A stretch of DNA of 64,000 bases from positions 1,197,071 to 1,261,070 of the forward strand of contig NZ_FNWJ01000001.1 in assembly GCF_900108055.1 (NCBI RefSeq). The letters run 5' to 3'. Each line of letters opens with the position of its first letter. Positions within the stretch are counted from its first letter, which is position 1. The DNA is from Thermoleophilum album. GTDB lineage: Bacteria > Actinomycetota > Thermoleophilia > Solirubrobacterales > Thermoleophilaceae. Under the pieces are notes generated by a model. It was not told the origin of the DNA. It did no database searches and was given only the letters and a program-made list of their open reading frames with translations. Shown here piece by piece: positions 31,242 through 39,129 of the stretch. Position numbers and translations under genes: made by a program.

Positions 31242-31711
31242 TGAGCGGAGCGGTCACAGACGGGGCTGGAGGACGTGGAGTGCCTGGAGCGCGTCGGTCC
31301 GCTTCGGCAGCTAGGCGCGGAAGGTGGGTCGAGGTCGGGACGTTCGTCGCATGCCTTGTGTCGGCGTCGCTCGTGAGCGGGGTGTGGGAGCGGGCGGGTG
31401 CGCTCGTGGCGTCGCTTGTGACCGCAGCACCGGCACTGCTGGTTGGGGTTGCGCTTGTTCTCTTGGGGTGTCGGGAGGGAAGCTCGGGGGTGGGTGCGGC
31501 GCGGTGCTCTGGCCTGACCGACCGGGCGGTGTACTCCCTGGTCGTGGGAATTTCGGTCGTCGTGATCATGAACGGGATTGCGCTTGCCGTCGCGCCGGCC
31601 ACGTGGGAGGGGGCGGCGCTGCCGTCGGTGTTGCTGTCTGCACTGCTTGCGCAGGCGGCGGTGCTTGTCGGCAGACGGCGTCGCCGCGGGGGGCCGGTGG
31701 TCGAGCGTTAA
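31241..31711 (+). CDS. cassette 3 partner: predicted four-helix membrane protein
   Basis: 156 residues. A basic N-terminus (RRSASAARRGRW) precedes hydrophobic segments at about 34-50, 55-76, 97-117 and 121-141. The ATG overlaps the cassette 3 stop as TGATG; a GTG one codon earlier is also in frame. No family recognised. Probable immunity-type partner by position. Confidence 0.55.
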   Translation: MSGAVTDGAGGRGVPGARRSASAARRGRWVEVGTFVACLVSASLVSGVWERAGALVASLVTAAPALLVGVALVLLGCREGSSGVGAARCSGLTDRAVYSLVVGISVVVIMNGIALAVAPATWEGAALPSVLLSALLAQAAVLVGRRRRRGGPVVER

Positions 31712-31898
31712 GGGCATGGCTATCGCGGCGGGCCGAGGGGAGCGATTGCTGCTGGGCTGTTAGGCAGAGAGTGTGCGGCTGCGCTCGACAGGCGGAGCAG
31801 CCATCAGCAGTCGACCGACGCGACGGGCGCGGGTCGCGCTGCTTCGCCGCATGCTGCCGCTAGCACCCTGAGCGAAGCCAAAGGGACTCGGTGGTGAC

Positions 31899-32366
31899 GT
31901 GAGCTCGCGGTTGGCGACTCGGGTTGCAGCGGGCTTGCTGCGGTTTCGGTGGGCTCTTGGCGCTGTGCGGCTGGCGGTGAACTGTGTCCTGGCGGTGGTC
32001 GCTGTCTGCCTGCTTGTGTTTTCGGTGCTTTCCGGGGGTTTGGTGGTCGCTGCGATGGCACTTGTGGTGACAGGTGGGCTGGTGCTAGCGGTTGTGCAAA
32101 TGGGCCGCTACCTAAGGGATGTTGATAGGCCTGTGGTAGCGGCGCTCATCGGGGTTTTTGCGGCGCGCGATCGACAGCGTTTTGGCGCGGTCGTGATCGC
32201 CGAGGACTTGACGCTGCTCAGGCTCTTCTCGGTGGCTGCGTTCGGGTGGCCCGATCTGGTGTCGGGCTGGATCCGCGGTTATGCGAGCGTCATGGTCGTG
32301 CTTGTCGGCATCCACCTGGTGGCCGCGATCTTGAGTGGTCGCGCTAGCGCTAGAGATGTTCGTTGA
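31899..32366 (+). CDS. second orphan membrane protein in the array
   Basis: 155 residues from GTG 31899. Hydrophobic segments lie at about 22-41 and 43-66, with two more toward the C-terminus (about 103-119 and 127-146). No tail gene directly precedes it; the 187 bases upstream hold no recognisable leader. Its stop overlaps the possible TTG start of cassette 4. No family recognised. Confidence 0.5.
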   Translation: MSSRLATRVAAGLLRFRWALGAVRLAVNCVLAVVAVCLLVFSVLSGGLVVAAMALVVTGGLVLAVVQMGRYLRDVDRPVVAALIGVFAARDRQRFGAVVIAEDLTLLRLFSVAAFGWPDLVSGWIRGYASVMVVLVGIHLVAAILSGRASARDVR

Positions 32367-32764
32367 GGGACTCCACAGCGGCTCGCCACAGGGAGGTCGT
32401 GACACGTCTGCTGGTGCAGCGCAGCGAGGCGAGCTCTGCCGCATGGCCTATCGTCAACAGCAGCATGAACCCGGTGGCGGTCGCAACCCCACCGCAAGCC
32501 CACGATGCGAACGGCAAGCCTGTGCCCGTGACAGCGAGCGTGAACGGCAACACCCTCACCCTGCACGTCCCCCACACCACAGGGAACTACGCCTACCCGA
32601 TCGTGGTCGATCCGTTCTGGGGGTGGTTAAAACGTCGAGTCAAGGGTTGTGCGAAATCCGCTGCTGCGAATGCCATTAGCACCGCGATTCAGGGGGCGCG
32701 GGATCCGCGTGTGCTGGGCCTCGCGGCCGGGGCTGGATGCGTGGTCGGTGCGATCTTCGATTAA
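32363..32764 (+). CDS. cassette 4: short leader fragment with two-cysteine tail
   Basis: 133 residues from TTG 32363, or about 99 from ATG 32465 at the repeat edge. Conserved leader sequence covers about 36-86 and is identical in DNA to cassette 1. The tail (87-133) is GWLKRRVKGC, an Ala/Gly-rich stretch, and a second cysteine 30 residues later in GAGCVVGA. No signal peptide. A donor cassette by appearance. Confidence 0.55.
   Translation: MRDSTAARHREVVTRLLVQRSEASSAAWPIVNSSMNPVAVATPPQAHDANGKPVPVTASVNGNTLTLHVPHTTGNYAYPIVVDPFWGWLKRRVKGCAKSAAANAISTAIQGARDPRVLGLAAGAGCVVGAIFD
32468..32620 (+). repeat. leader repeat, copy C (153 bp, identical to part of copy A)
   Basis: Every base matches 28961-29113, including third codon positions, over 153 bases. 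Flanks diverge on both sides, and the right edge is exactly the leader/tail junction. Identity at silent sites means recent duplication or gene conversion. Confidence 0.95.
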
Positions 32765-32794
32765 AGCGCGGAGATCTGTTCGGATAATACGAAC

Positions 32795-33268
32795 ATGTCG
32801 AGCCTAAACAAGATAAGCCCGCCGACGAACCCCCCAACTGCGCCTCTGTTTTCGAGTGCCTCGCCATCGCGTCGGCGCTCAGTACGATTTCTGGCTATCT
32901 TGCTTCTCACCAGTCTTACCGTCGCCATCTTGCTGGAGCGGCTTGATAGCGCTATGGGTCTTTCTCGCGACGAGCGCATGTGGATCAGTCTGCTAGTGGG
33001 AATTACGCTTGCGTTCCCGGCCTATGATCACGCCAGGGGCTCTGGCTTCCGCGGGTACCTGGGAGGCGTCGCTAGGAGGGTGCCACGTATGCTGATTTTT
33101 GCAGGAGGGTTGCTAGGTGGTGGCCGTCTTCTCCACACGGGTTTTGCGCTCCCAGAGTACTTAGCCCAGGTCGTCGCTGGGGTAGCTGCGCTGTTGCTAG
33201 CGGGTCTTGGGTTACGACTCATCAGGATTGTGCATCGATTTGCAAGCGACAGCGCGTCACGGAAGTGA
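32795..33268 (+). CDS. cassette 4 partner: predicted four-helix membrane protein
   Basis: 157 residues. A long Ser/Pro-rich N-terminus precedes hydrophobic segments at about 33-50, 64-80, 100-116 and 121-145. ATG 30 bases past the tail stop, in an AT-rich gap (GGATAATACGAAC) that could carry its own promoter. Its stop overlaps the cassette 5 GTG. No family recognised. Confidence 0.5.
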   Translation: MSSLNKISPPTNPPTAPLFSSASPSRRRSVRFLAILLLTSLTVAILLERLDSAMGLSRDERMWISLLVGITLAFPAYDHARGSGFRGYLGGVARRVPRMLIFAGGLLGGGRLLHTGFALPEYLAQVVAGVAALLLAGLGLRLIRIVHRFASDSASRK

Positions 33269-33513
33269 GGCGGCCCCGTTCGCATCGGGTGGTGCTGACG
33301 CGCGACGGCGGGGCACCGCTGGCACTGAGGGCAGCCCGTCCTCATGCGCCGTTCTGGGGATGGGTGAGGCGGATTTTCGGACGTCACCATGTCCGCGCTT
33401 GTGTGATCGCAGGTGCGGGGTCGGCGCTGACCGGTGTCTTGACCAGAGTATCTGCGGTGGTGCCGGGCATCATCGCGTGCGGTTCGGCAGCGCTCGGGAC
33501 CCACTGGAATTGA
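33265..33513 (+). CDS. cassette 5: tail with minimal leader remnant
   Basis: 82 residues from GTG 33265. Only the boundary remains: FWGWVRR at about 30-36, which in DNA shares CGTTCTGGGGATGGGTGA with cassette 3. The tail has cysteines at 46 and 72 (26 apart) with a Gly/Ala/Val stretch between them. No signal peptide. It starts inside the previous partner's stop (GTGA). Confidence 0.5.
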   Translation: MRRPRSHRVVLTRDGGAPLALRAARPHAPFWGWVRRIFGRHHVRACVIAGAGSALTGVLTRVSAVVPGIIACGSAALGTHWN

Positions 33514-33517
33514 TCTC

Positions 33518-33796
33518 ATGCGTGCGTTTCACTATTTAGGCCAACGGATTTTGCACTTGCGCTTAGGGCCGAACGAGCGACCCCGTGATCTTCGTCAACA
33601 TCTCGTGTACAGCGTGATTGCCGGGTTGATCACGCTGCCTCTCATTCTGGCGCCGGTCCTGCTCCTGGGCCATCATCGCATCACACGTCTCTTGCTTTAC
33701 GACTTCACGGCGGCTTTAGTCGGGTCTCTGGTGGCTGTGCTGATGTGGCGCAGGCTAAGGAGCTCCGATCTCTTGCGTCACCTTCTCAAACGTTAG
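33518..33796 (+). CDS. cassette 5 partner: small two-helix membrane protein
   Basis: 92 residues with hydrophobic segments at about 30-53 and 60-79 and basic ends (RRLRSSDLLRHLLKR). Starts 4 bases after the cassette 5 stop, so it is probably translationally coupled. Topology is like the cassette 1 partner but the sequence is not obviously related. Confidence 0.55.
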   Translation: MRAFHYLGQRILHLRLGPNERPRDLRQHLVYSVIAGLITLPLILAPVLLLGHHRITRLLLYDFTAALVGSLVAVLMWRRLRSSDLLRHLLKR

Positions 33797-33805
33797 GATC
33801 GCAGC

Positions 33806-34129
33806 GTGGTCGGCAGCGCTGTCCATTGGCCGGAAAGAACTAGCTACAACGCAGGCGCGGCTTGCGGACGGGTTTCACTGCGCTCGATGCGCTGCGAAGT
33901 GTGCGGTGGGAGGGTTGCCGGGTGCTCGGTCACCGGCCAGAACGCGATCTACCTTGATTTTCCACTCTCAGGTACCGGCGCCGGCGATGACGCCTACCCG
34001 ATCGTCGTGGACCCGTTGTGGGGGGTGTCTGGCGCGTCGCTGCGCAAGGGGAGTGATCGTTGGCTGGCTTACGGTAGGCGGCTAGCACGGCGCCGTTGGT
34101 GGCTCTCTGGCGGCCGCCTGGACATGTGA
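33806..34129 (+). CDS. cassette 6: degenerate tail cassette
   Basis: 107 residues from GTG 33806. It keeps the boundary DDAYPIVVDPLWG (about 65-77). The tail after it is cationic (GRRLARRRWWLSGGR) but has no cysteine, while a cysteine-rich patch (CEVCGGRVAGC) precedes the boundary. It looks rearranged or decayed. The stop overlaps the next ATG as TGATG. Confidence 0.4.
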   Translation: MVGSAVHWPERTSYNAGAACGRVSLRSMRCEVCGGRVAGCSVTGQNAIYLDFPLSGTGAGDDAYPIVVDPLWGVSGASLRKGSDRWLAYGRRLARRRWWLSGGRLDM

Positions 34130-34551
34130 TGATGTTGGGGAAGCGACCCAGAGCGAGCGCGACGGGACCGCTCCCAGCGGTGTTGTTTGTGACTGTGGGG
34201 GCTCTTACCGGATTGCTTCTAAATGCGGCGCTTTCGCCCGGGGTCAGGGGTGATGTGAAGATTGCGGCGGCGATCGGTATCGGGCTGCTTGCAGAGGCTC
34301 TGTTTTTGGATTTGCGCGAGCGCAACCGTTCGGCGAGCGGTACGGCGCTTTCCGCTGACGGTCGCATGCCGAGCTTGCCACGTGTGCGCTCGGCGCTCAT
34401 CTACCTGCTAGCGAGTCTCGCGGCTGTTGCCTGCTTGAGTGTGGTCCTTCCGCCCGCGGCGACGCCGCTGCCTCTCGTGGGCGGCACGGCCACCGCTTGG
34501 GTTTTCACGCGGTCCCTGGTTGGACCGCTACGACCGAGTCAGTCCGGATAA
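34129..34551 (+). CDS. cassette 6 partner: predicted four-helix membrane protein
   Basis: 140 residues. Hydrophobic segments at about 16-34, 44-60, 88-106 and 112-126. The ATG at 34129 overlaps the cassette 6 stop, the same TGATG seen in cassettes 1 and 3; ATG 34132 is also possible. Last gene of the island. No family recognised. Confidence 0.5.
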   Translation: MMLGKRPRASATGPLPAVLFVTVGALTGLLLNAALSPGVRGDVKIAAAIGIGLLAEALFLDLRERNRSASGTALSADGRMPSLPRVRSALIYLLASLAAVACLSVVLPPAATPLPLVGGTATAWVFTRSLVGPLRPSQSG

Positions 34552-34976
34552 GCCGGCTTGTCGCTGGCCCGGATCGGGTCTCTGCATCACCCGCGTTCGT
34601 AAGGCGCGTGCTGTGTTTTGCGTCCGAAAGTCAGCGCGGAGAGCAACCGCGCCTTGCTAGTGATCGCGAACCGCGCCTCCCTGACATCGACACTGTGCGC
34701 GCCACCGGGAGCTGGCCGCTCGCGGCCCGGCGGCGACCAGCTACCCGTGCCGAGAGGCCCAGCGGGTGGCGAGTGTGTACCCCATCTCACAGGCACCGCG
34801 CAGCACCGTCTCGCGCAGTGCAGCGCCGTCTGCGAGGTGCCGCGCAGCGCCGTCTCTCGCGCAGCACCGGCTCTCCACGGGTCGGCCTCTTCTCGACTCC
34901 GTGTAGAGAGCGCCGCCGCCGTTTTCGACATCGCGTCGTAAGAGCGGCGGGGCGGCCGTCCGTAGCTTCACGGCCG
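34552..34976. other. non-coding stretch between the island and nirB
   Basis: No supported gene. It holds imperfect repeats around CGCGCAGC[A/G]CCGTCTC at 34794-34868. The nirB frame is open across it, but the translation is Arg-rich without domain features. The nirB promoter should lie here, though no clear boxes are visible. Confidence 0.5.
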
Positions 34977-37457
34977 ATGAAACGGACTTGCGCCAACGGC
35001 GCTTCACGACCGCTTGTCTCGACCGACATCCTCGTCGTTGGCGGCGGCATCGCCGGGCAGGCGGTGCTCGAAGAGATTCGCCGCCGTGACACCGACGTCG
35101 GGCTCGCGCTCGCCTGCGCCGAGCCGCACCTGCCCTACGACCGTGTGTCGCTCGGCAAGCTGCTCGACGACCGCGCGGCCCTCGACGAGCTGCGGCTGCG
35201 CCCCGACGAGTGGTACCGGGAGCATCGCGTGGCCACACTGGTTGGCCGCAAGGTCGTCGCGCTTGACCCCGACAGCGGTCTCGCCGAGCTGGACGACGGC
35301 CAGCGGATCGCGTTCGAGCGAGCGGTCTTGTGCACCGGCTCCGACCCGCTCGTGCCACCGATACCCGGCGTCGCGCTCGACGGCGTCCACGTCTTTCGGT
35401 CGCCCGAAGACTGCGCACGGATCCGCGCGCAGGCGCGGGCAGGGGTGCGCGTGTGCGTGATCGGCGGGGGCCTCCTGGGGCTCGAGGCGGCGCGCGGCCT
35501 CGTCGATCGCGGCTGCGAGGTCACAGTCGTGCACCTCATGGACCGCTTGATGGAGCGTCAGCTCGACCCGGCTGCCGCCGAGCTCTTGGCGGCACGCATC
35601 GAGGAGCTTGGCGTTCGCGTCCTCCTCTCGCACGAGACGACCGCCATCGAACGCGACGTGGCGCGTGGGCTGCGGCTGCGCTTCGCCGACGGCTCGAGCC
35701 TGCCGTGCGATCTCTGCGTGATCTCGATCGGGATTCGGCCGCGCACCGAGTTGGCGCGCGCAGCCGGGCTCGAGTGCGGCCGTGGCGTGGTCGTCGACGA
35801 CCGCCTCGTCACCTCGCACGAGCGCGTGCTCGCCGTCGGCGAGTGTGCCGAGCACCGCGGCGTGGTCTACGGCATCGTTGCGCCGATCCACGAGCAGGCG
35901 CGGGTGGCGGCAGCGACCCTGGTGGCGCCCGCGGACGACCTGCGCTACGAGGGCTCGATCCCCAGCACCCGCCTCAAGGTGATGGGCGTCGACCTCGTCT
36001 GCATCGGGCGACCCCAGGCCGAGCGCGCGGTCGCCGTCGCCGACGCCGAGCGGCGCGTGTACCGCAAACTGTGTGTCGACGAAGGGCGCGCGGTCGGCGC
36101 GATCCTGCTCGGCGACACACGCGGGCACGAGCTTCTGCAGGAAGCGATCCGCGGCGGGCGCGAAGTCGACGATCCGCTGGCGCTGCTCGCCGAGGCCAGC
36201 AAGGCCAGCGCCGCCGACCTGCCCGACTCCGCGCAGATCTGCAACTGCAACGGGGTGTGCAAAGGCGAGATCCTGGCGGCGATCCGCGAGCGCGGGCTCG
36301 GCTCGACCCAGGAGGTCGTGGCGGTCACGCGCGCCGGCGCCGGCTGCGGCTCGTGCAAGCCGCTGGTGAGCGAGCTGCTGGCCCTCGAGCGGGGCGGAGT
36401 GGCCGAAGAGCCGACCTACCTCTGCCCCTGCAAACGCCAGACGCGCGAACAGCTCGCTGCGCTCTGCCGCGAGCGCGAGATCACCTCGGTCGGGGCGCTC
36501 GCCGCGGCCTGCGGAGCGGGGTCGGAGTGCGGGGCCTGCAAGCCCGGCCTCGCCTACCTGGTGAGCGAAGTCAACCAGAACCGTCACCGTGAGGAGCGCC
36601 ACGCGCGCTTCATCAACGACCGCGTGCACGCCAACATCCAGCGCGACGGCACCTTTTCGGTGGTGCCGCGCATGCGCGGCGGCGTCACCACGCCCGAGGA
36701 GCTCCGCCGCATCGCCGATGTCGCGGAGAAGTACCAGGTGCCGCTCGTCAAGCTCACCGGCGGCCAGCGCATCGACCTGCTCGGCGTGCGCAAAGAGCAG
36801 CTGCCGGCGATCTGGGAAGACCTCGGCATGCCCTCCGGCCACGCTTACGCAAAAGCCGTCCGCACCGTCAAAACCTGCGTCGGCTCAGACTTCTGCCGCT
36901 TCGGGCTCGGCGACTCGATCCGCCTGGGGATCGAACTCGAGCGGGAAATGGAGGGCCTCTACTGCCCGCACAAAGTGAAGTCGGCGGTCTCGGGCTGTCC
37001 GCGCAACTGTGCCGAGGCCTACGTCAAGGACATCGGCATCGTCGCCGTCGAAGGCGGCTGGGAGATCTACGTCGGTGGCGCCGCCGGCTCGCGCGTGCGC
37101 AAAGGTGACTTGCTAGCGCGGGTGGAAACCGCCGAGGAGGCAAAGCGACTCGCGATCACGTTCCTGCAGTACTACCGCGAGAACGGGGAGTACCTGGAAC
37201 GCACCTACGACTTCGTCGAGCGCGTCGGCATCGACACCGTCAAGCGGGCGGTACTCGACCCCGAAGAGGGCGCCCGTCTGCGCGAGCGCTTCGCGATCGC
37301 GAAAGCCGCCTGCGACCCGGATCCATGGCGAGAGCGCAAGCACCCGGTGCACCCGAAGCAGTTCGCCGAGCTCGACACCGAGCCCGAGCAGCCGCGGCTG
37401 GCGGTCGCGGCAGGAGCGCCCGGCGAAAAAGGCGACGGGGAGGGTCGCGTGCGATGA
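34977..37457 (+). CDS. nirB: assimilatory nitrite reductase, large subunit
   Basis: 826 residues. FAD/NAD(P)H domain (about 15-310, VVGGGIAGQAV and VIGGGLLGLEAARGL), then two BFD-type [2Fe-2S] cysteine motifs (CNCNGVCKGE with CGSCKP, and CPCKR with CGACKPG). The sulfite/nitrite reductase domain follows, with siroheme/[4Fe-4S] cysteines in TCVGSDFCRFG and SGCPRNCAEA. Reduces nitrite to ammonium in the cytosol with NAD(P)H. ATG 34977 chosen; the frame is open upstream but not domain-bearing. Overlaps nirD by 4 bases. Confidence 0.94.
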   Translation: MKRTCANGASRPLVSTDILVVGGGIAGQAVLEEIRRRDTDVGLALACAEPHLPYDRVSLGKLLDDRAALDELRLRPDEWYREHRVATLVGRKVVALDPDSGLAELDDGQRIAFERAVLCTGSDPLVPPIPGVALDGVHVFRSPEDCARIRAQARAGVRVCVIGGGLLGLEAARGLVDRGCEVTVVHLMDRLMERQLDPAAAELLAARIEELGVRVLLSHETTAIERDVARGLRLRFADGSSLPCDLCVISIGIRPRTELARAAGLECGRGVVVDDRLVTSHERVLAVGECAEHRGVVYGIVAPIHEQARVAAATLVAPADDLRYEGSIPSTRLKVMGVDLVCIGRPQAERAVAVADAERRVYRKLCVDEGRAVGAILLGDTRGHELLQEAIRGGREVDDPLALLAEASKASAADLPDSAQICNCNGVCKGEILAAIRERGLGSTQEVVAVTRAGAGCGSCKPLVSELLALERGGVAEEPTYLCPCKRQTREQLAALCREREITSVGALAAACGAGSECGACKPGLAYLVSEVNQNRHREERHARFINDRVHANIQRDGTFSVVPRMRGGVTTPEELRRIADVAEKYQVPLVKLTGGQRIDLLGVRKEQLPAIWEDLGMPSGHAYAKAVRTVKTCVGSDFCRFGLGDSIRLGIELEREMEGLYCPHKVKSAVSGCPRNCAEAYVKDIGIVAVEGGWEIYVGGAAGSRVRKGDLLARVETAEEAKRLAITFLQYYRENGEYLERTYDFVERVGIDTVKRAVLDPEEGARLRERFAIAKAACDPDPWRERKHPVHPKQFAELDTEPEQPRLAVAAGAPGEKGDGEGRVR

Positions 37458-37798
37458 CAGCGCCGCGAGCAAGCGAGTCGGCGACGCTCGTCGAGGGGCG
37501 CCTCGTGCGCGTCGGGCGCGCCGCCGACATCCCTCTGCTCGAGGGCCGCAGCGTCCAGGTCGGGGAGCGCCGAATCGCCGTTTTCCACCTGCCCGAAGGC
37601 TTCTACGCCTGCGACAACGCCTGTCCGCACGCCGGCGGCCCGCTGGCGGATGGTCTGGTCGGTGACGGTTGCGTGACCTGCCCGCTGCACAACTGGCGGA
37701 TCGACCTGCGCTCGGGGCGCGTGACAGCCGGTGGCGAAGGGTCGGTCCGCACCTACCGAGTGCGCGATCAGGACGGCGAGCTGCTGCTCGAGCTTTGA
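37454..37798 (+). CDS. nirD: nitrite reductase small subunit, Rieske type
   Basis: 114 residues with one Rieske [2Fe-2S] domain: NACPHAGGPL gives Cys and His and TCPLHNWRID gives the second Cys/His pair. Small subunit of the NirBD complex. ATG overlaps the nirB stop, so the two are co-translated. Confidence 0.92.
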   Translation: MTAPRASESATLVEGRLVRVGRAADIPLLEGRSVQVGERRIAVFHLPEGFYACDNACPHAGGPLADGLVGDGCVTCPLHNWRIDLRSGRVTAGGEGSVRTYRVRDQDGELLLEL

Positions 37799-37848
37799 GC
37801 GCAACGGGCAGCTTCGAGCGCACCAGACAGCGAGCGTCCGGTGTGAAG

Positions 37849-38052
37849 GGTGTCTCGCTGGCGGACGGCCGGCGCGCGCGGTATCGTCCCCGCCCTGTAG
37901 GGCGGCGAGAGCCCGAGGAAGTCCGGTGCGAGTCCGGCGCGGTCGCGCCACTGTGACCGGGGAGCGAACCCCAAGAGGCCACGGGCAGGAGCCTGGAAGG
38001 CGGGGCTAGCTGCGATCCGGAAGCCAGGAGACTCGGCTCGCCGCGAGACACC
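37849..38052 (+). promoter_or_regulatory. cobalamin riboswitch
   Basis: The outer stem is perfect: GGTGTCTCGC (37849-37858) with GCGAGACACC (38043-38052). Inside are the B12-box elements GAGGAAGTCCGGTGCGAGTC, GCCACTGTGACCGGGGAGC, GCCACGGGCAGGAGCCTGGA and CGGAAGCCAGGAGACTCGG. It precedes cbtB by 40 bases with AGGAGG between, so B12 should switch off the cobalt-uptake and corrin operon. Confidence 0.95.
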
Positions 38053-38091
38053 GTCCGCGGGACGCGTCATCCCAGGAGGTCGAGACCAGCC

Positions 38092-38310
38092 ATGAACACC
38101 GACACCGCAGCCGAGTACACCCCTCGTGTCGAAACACCGCCGGCGATCGCGCTCGCCGAACTGAGGCCGTGGCTTCTGTTCGGGCTGGCGCTGCTGCTGC
38201 TCGTCTACTTCGTCGGCTTCGATGAGGGGGCCACGGCGTTGACGCCCGGGCGCTTCGTGCACGAGCTGGTGCACGACGGGCGCCACCTGCTCGCCTTCCC
38301 CTGCCACTGA
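38092..38310 (+). CDS. cbtB: cobalt transporter subunit CbtB
   Basis: 72 residues with one membrane helix (about 27-44) and a histidine-rich C-terminus, FVHELVHDGRHLLAFPCH, the metal-binding end typical of CbtB. Works with CbtA in cobalt uptake. Directly after the B12 riboswitch and 11 bases before cbtA. Confidence 0.9.
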   Translation: MNTDTAAEYTPRVETPPAIALAELRPWLLFGLALLLLVYFVGFDEGATALTPGRFVHELVHDGRHLLAFPCH

Positions 38311-38321
38311 GGGCGAAGAAA

Positions 38322-39128
38322 ATGGTGCGTGCGCTGCTCGCCCGCGGCCTCGTCGCGGGGGCGGTCGCTGGCTTGTGCGCCGCGCTTTTCGCCCGCCTCT
38401 TCGCCGAGCCCTCGATCGACGCGGCGATCGCCTTCGAGGCGGCGAAGGAGGCGGCGCGCGGGGCGGGAGCAGCCCCCGAGGTCGTGCCGCGTGCGCTGCA
38501 GGCGACGGTCGGTCTGGTGCTCGCGACCAGCGTCTACGGCGCCGCCGTCGGCGGCGTAGTGGCGCTCGTCTTCGCGGCGCTGTGGGGGCGGCTGCTCGGT
38601 GGTCGGCCGGGGCACGCTGCCCTGGTGCTCGCCGGCGTCGCGTTCGTCGTCGTGTTTCTAGCGCCGTTCGCCAAATACCCGGCGAACCCCCCGGGCGTCG
38701 GTGACCCCGAAACCATCGGCCGGCGCACCGTCCTGTTCCTCGTGATGATCTGGATCTCGATCGCTTGCGCGGTGGCCGCTGTGCGGGCCGCCCGGCTAGT
38801 GCGTCAACGCACGCATGGTCGGCTGACGGCGGCCGGCGGACACCTCCTTGGCGTGCTCTTGTACCTGCTGCTGGTCGGCCTCGCTGCCGCCGTGCTGCCC
38901 ACCATCCGCGAGACGCCGCGCGACTTCCCTGCGCAGACGCTGTGGTCGTTCCGCCTCGGGGCCATCGGCACCCAGGCGGCGCTTTGGGCGACCTTCGCCG
39001 TCGTCTTCGCCGAGGGTGTCGAGCGAGTGATGGCGGGGCGCCCGCTGTGGCTCGCTCGCTCTGCCCGCCGACCGGTCGCCGCCAGCCTCGGCCAGGCACC
39101 CGGAAATCAGCGGAGTGGAGGTCCCTAA
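38322..39128 (+). CDS. cbtA: cobalt transporter subunit CbtA
   Basis: 268 residues with five or six membrane helices and the CbtA landmarks [37 protein letters not shown] and the loop [13 protein letters not shown]. Imports cobalt for corrin synthesis. In the riboswitch-controlled operon, ending one base before the cobGH start codon. Confidence 0.9.
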   Translation: MVRALLARGLVAGAVAGLCAALFARLFAEPSIDAAIAFEAAKEAARGAGAAPEVVPRALQATVGLVLATSVYGAAVGGVVALVFAALWGRLLGGRPGHAALVLAGVAFVVVFLAPFAKYPANPPGVGDPETIGRRTVLFLVMIWISIACAVAAVRAARLVRQRTHGRLTAAGGHLLGVLLYLLLVGLAAAVLPTIRETPRDFPAQTLWSFRLGAIGTQAALWATFAVVFAEGVERVMAGRPLWLARSARRPVAASLGQAPGNQRSGGP

Positions 39129-39129
39129 C

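Noticed and set aside
28837..32620. Repeats as an insertion sequence or transposon
   Set aside because: They are in-frame coding segments ending at a protein boundary; no transposase, terminal inverted repeats or target duplication seen.
28391..34551. Reading the array as phage holin/lysis genes
   Set aside because: No phage structural genes, endolysin or integrase nearby, and the leader with signal peptide and repeated boundary has no holin counterpart.
34497..34976. 480-base extension of the nirB frame
   Set aside because: It overlaps the last island gene and is Arg-rich without domains; ATG 34977 starts the NADH-binding fold.
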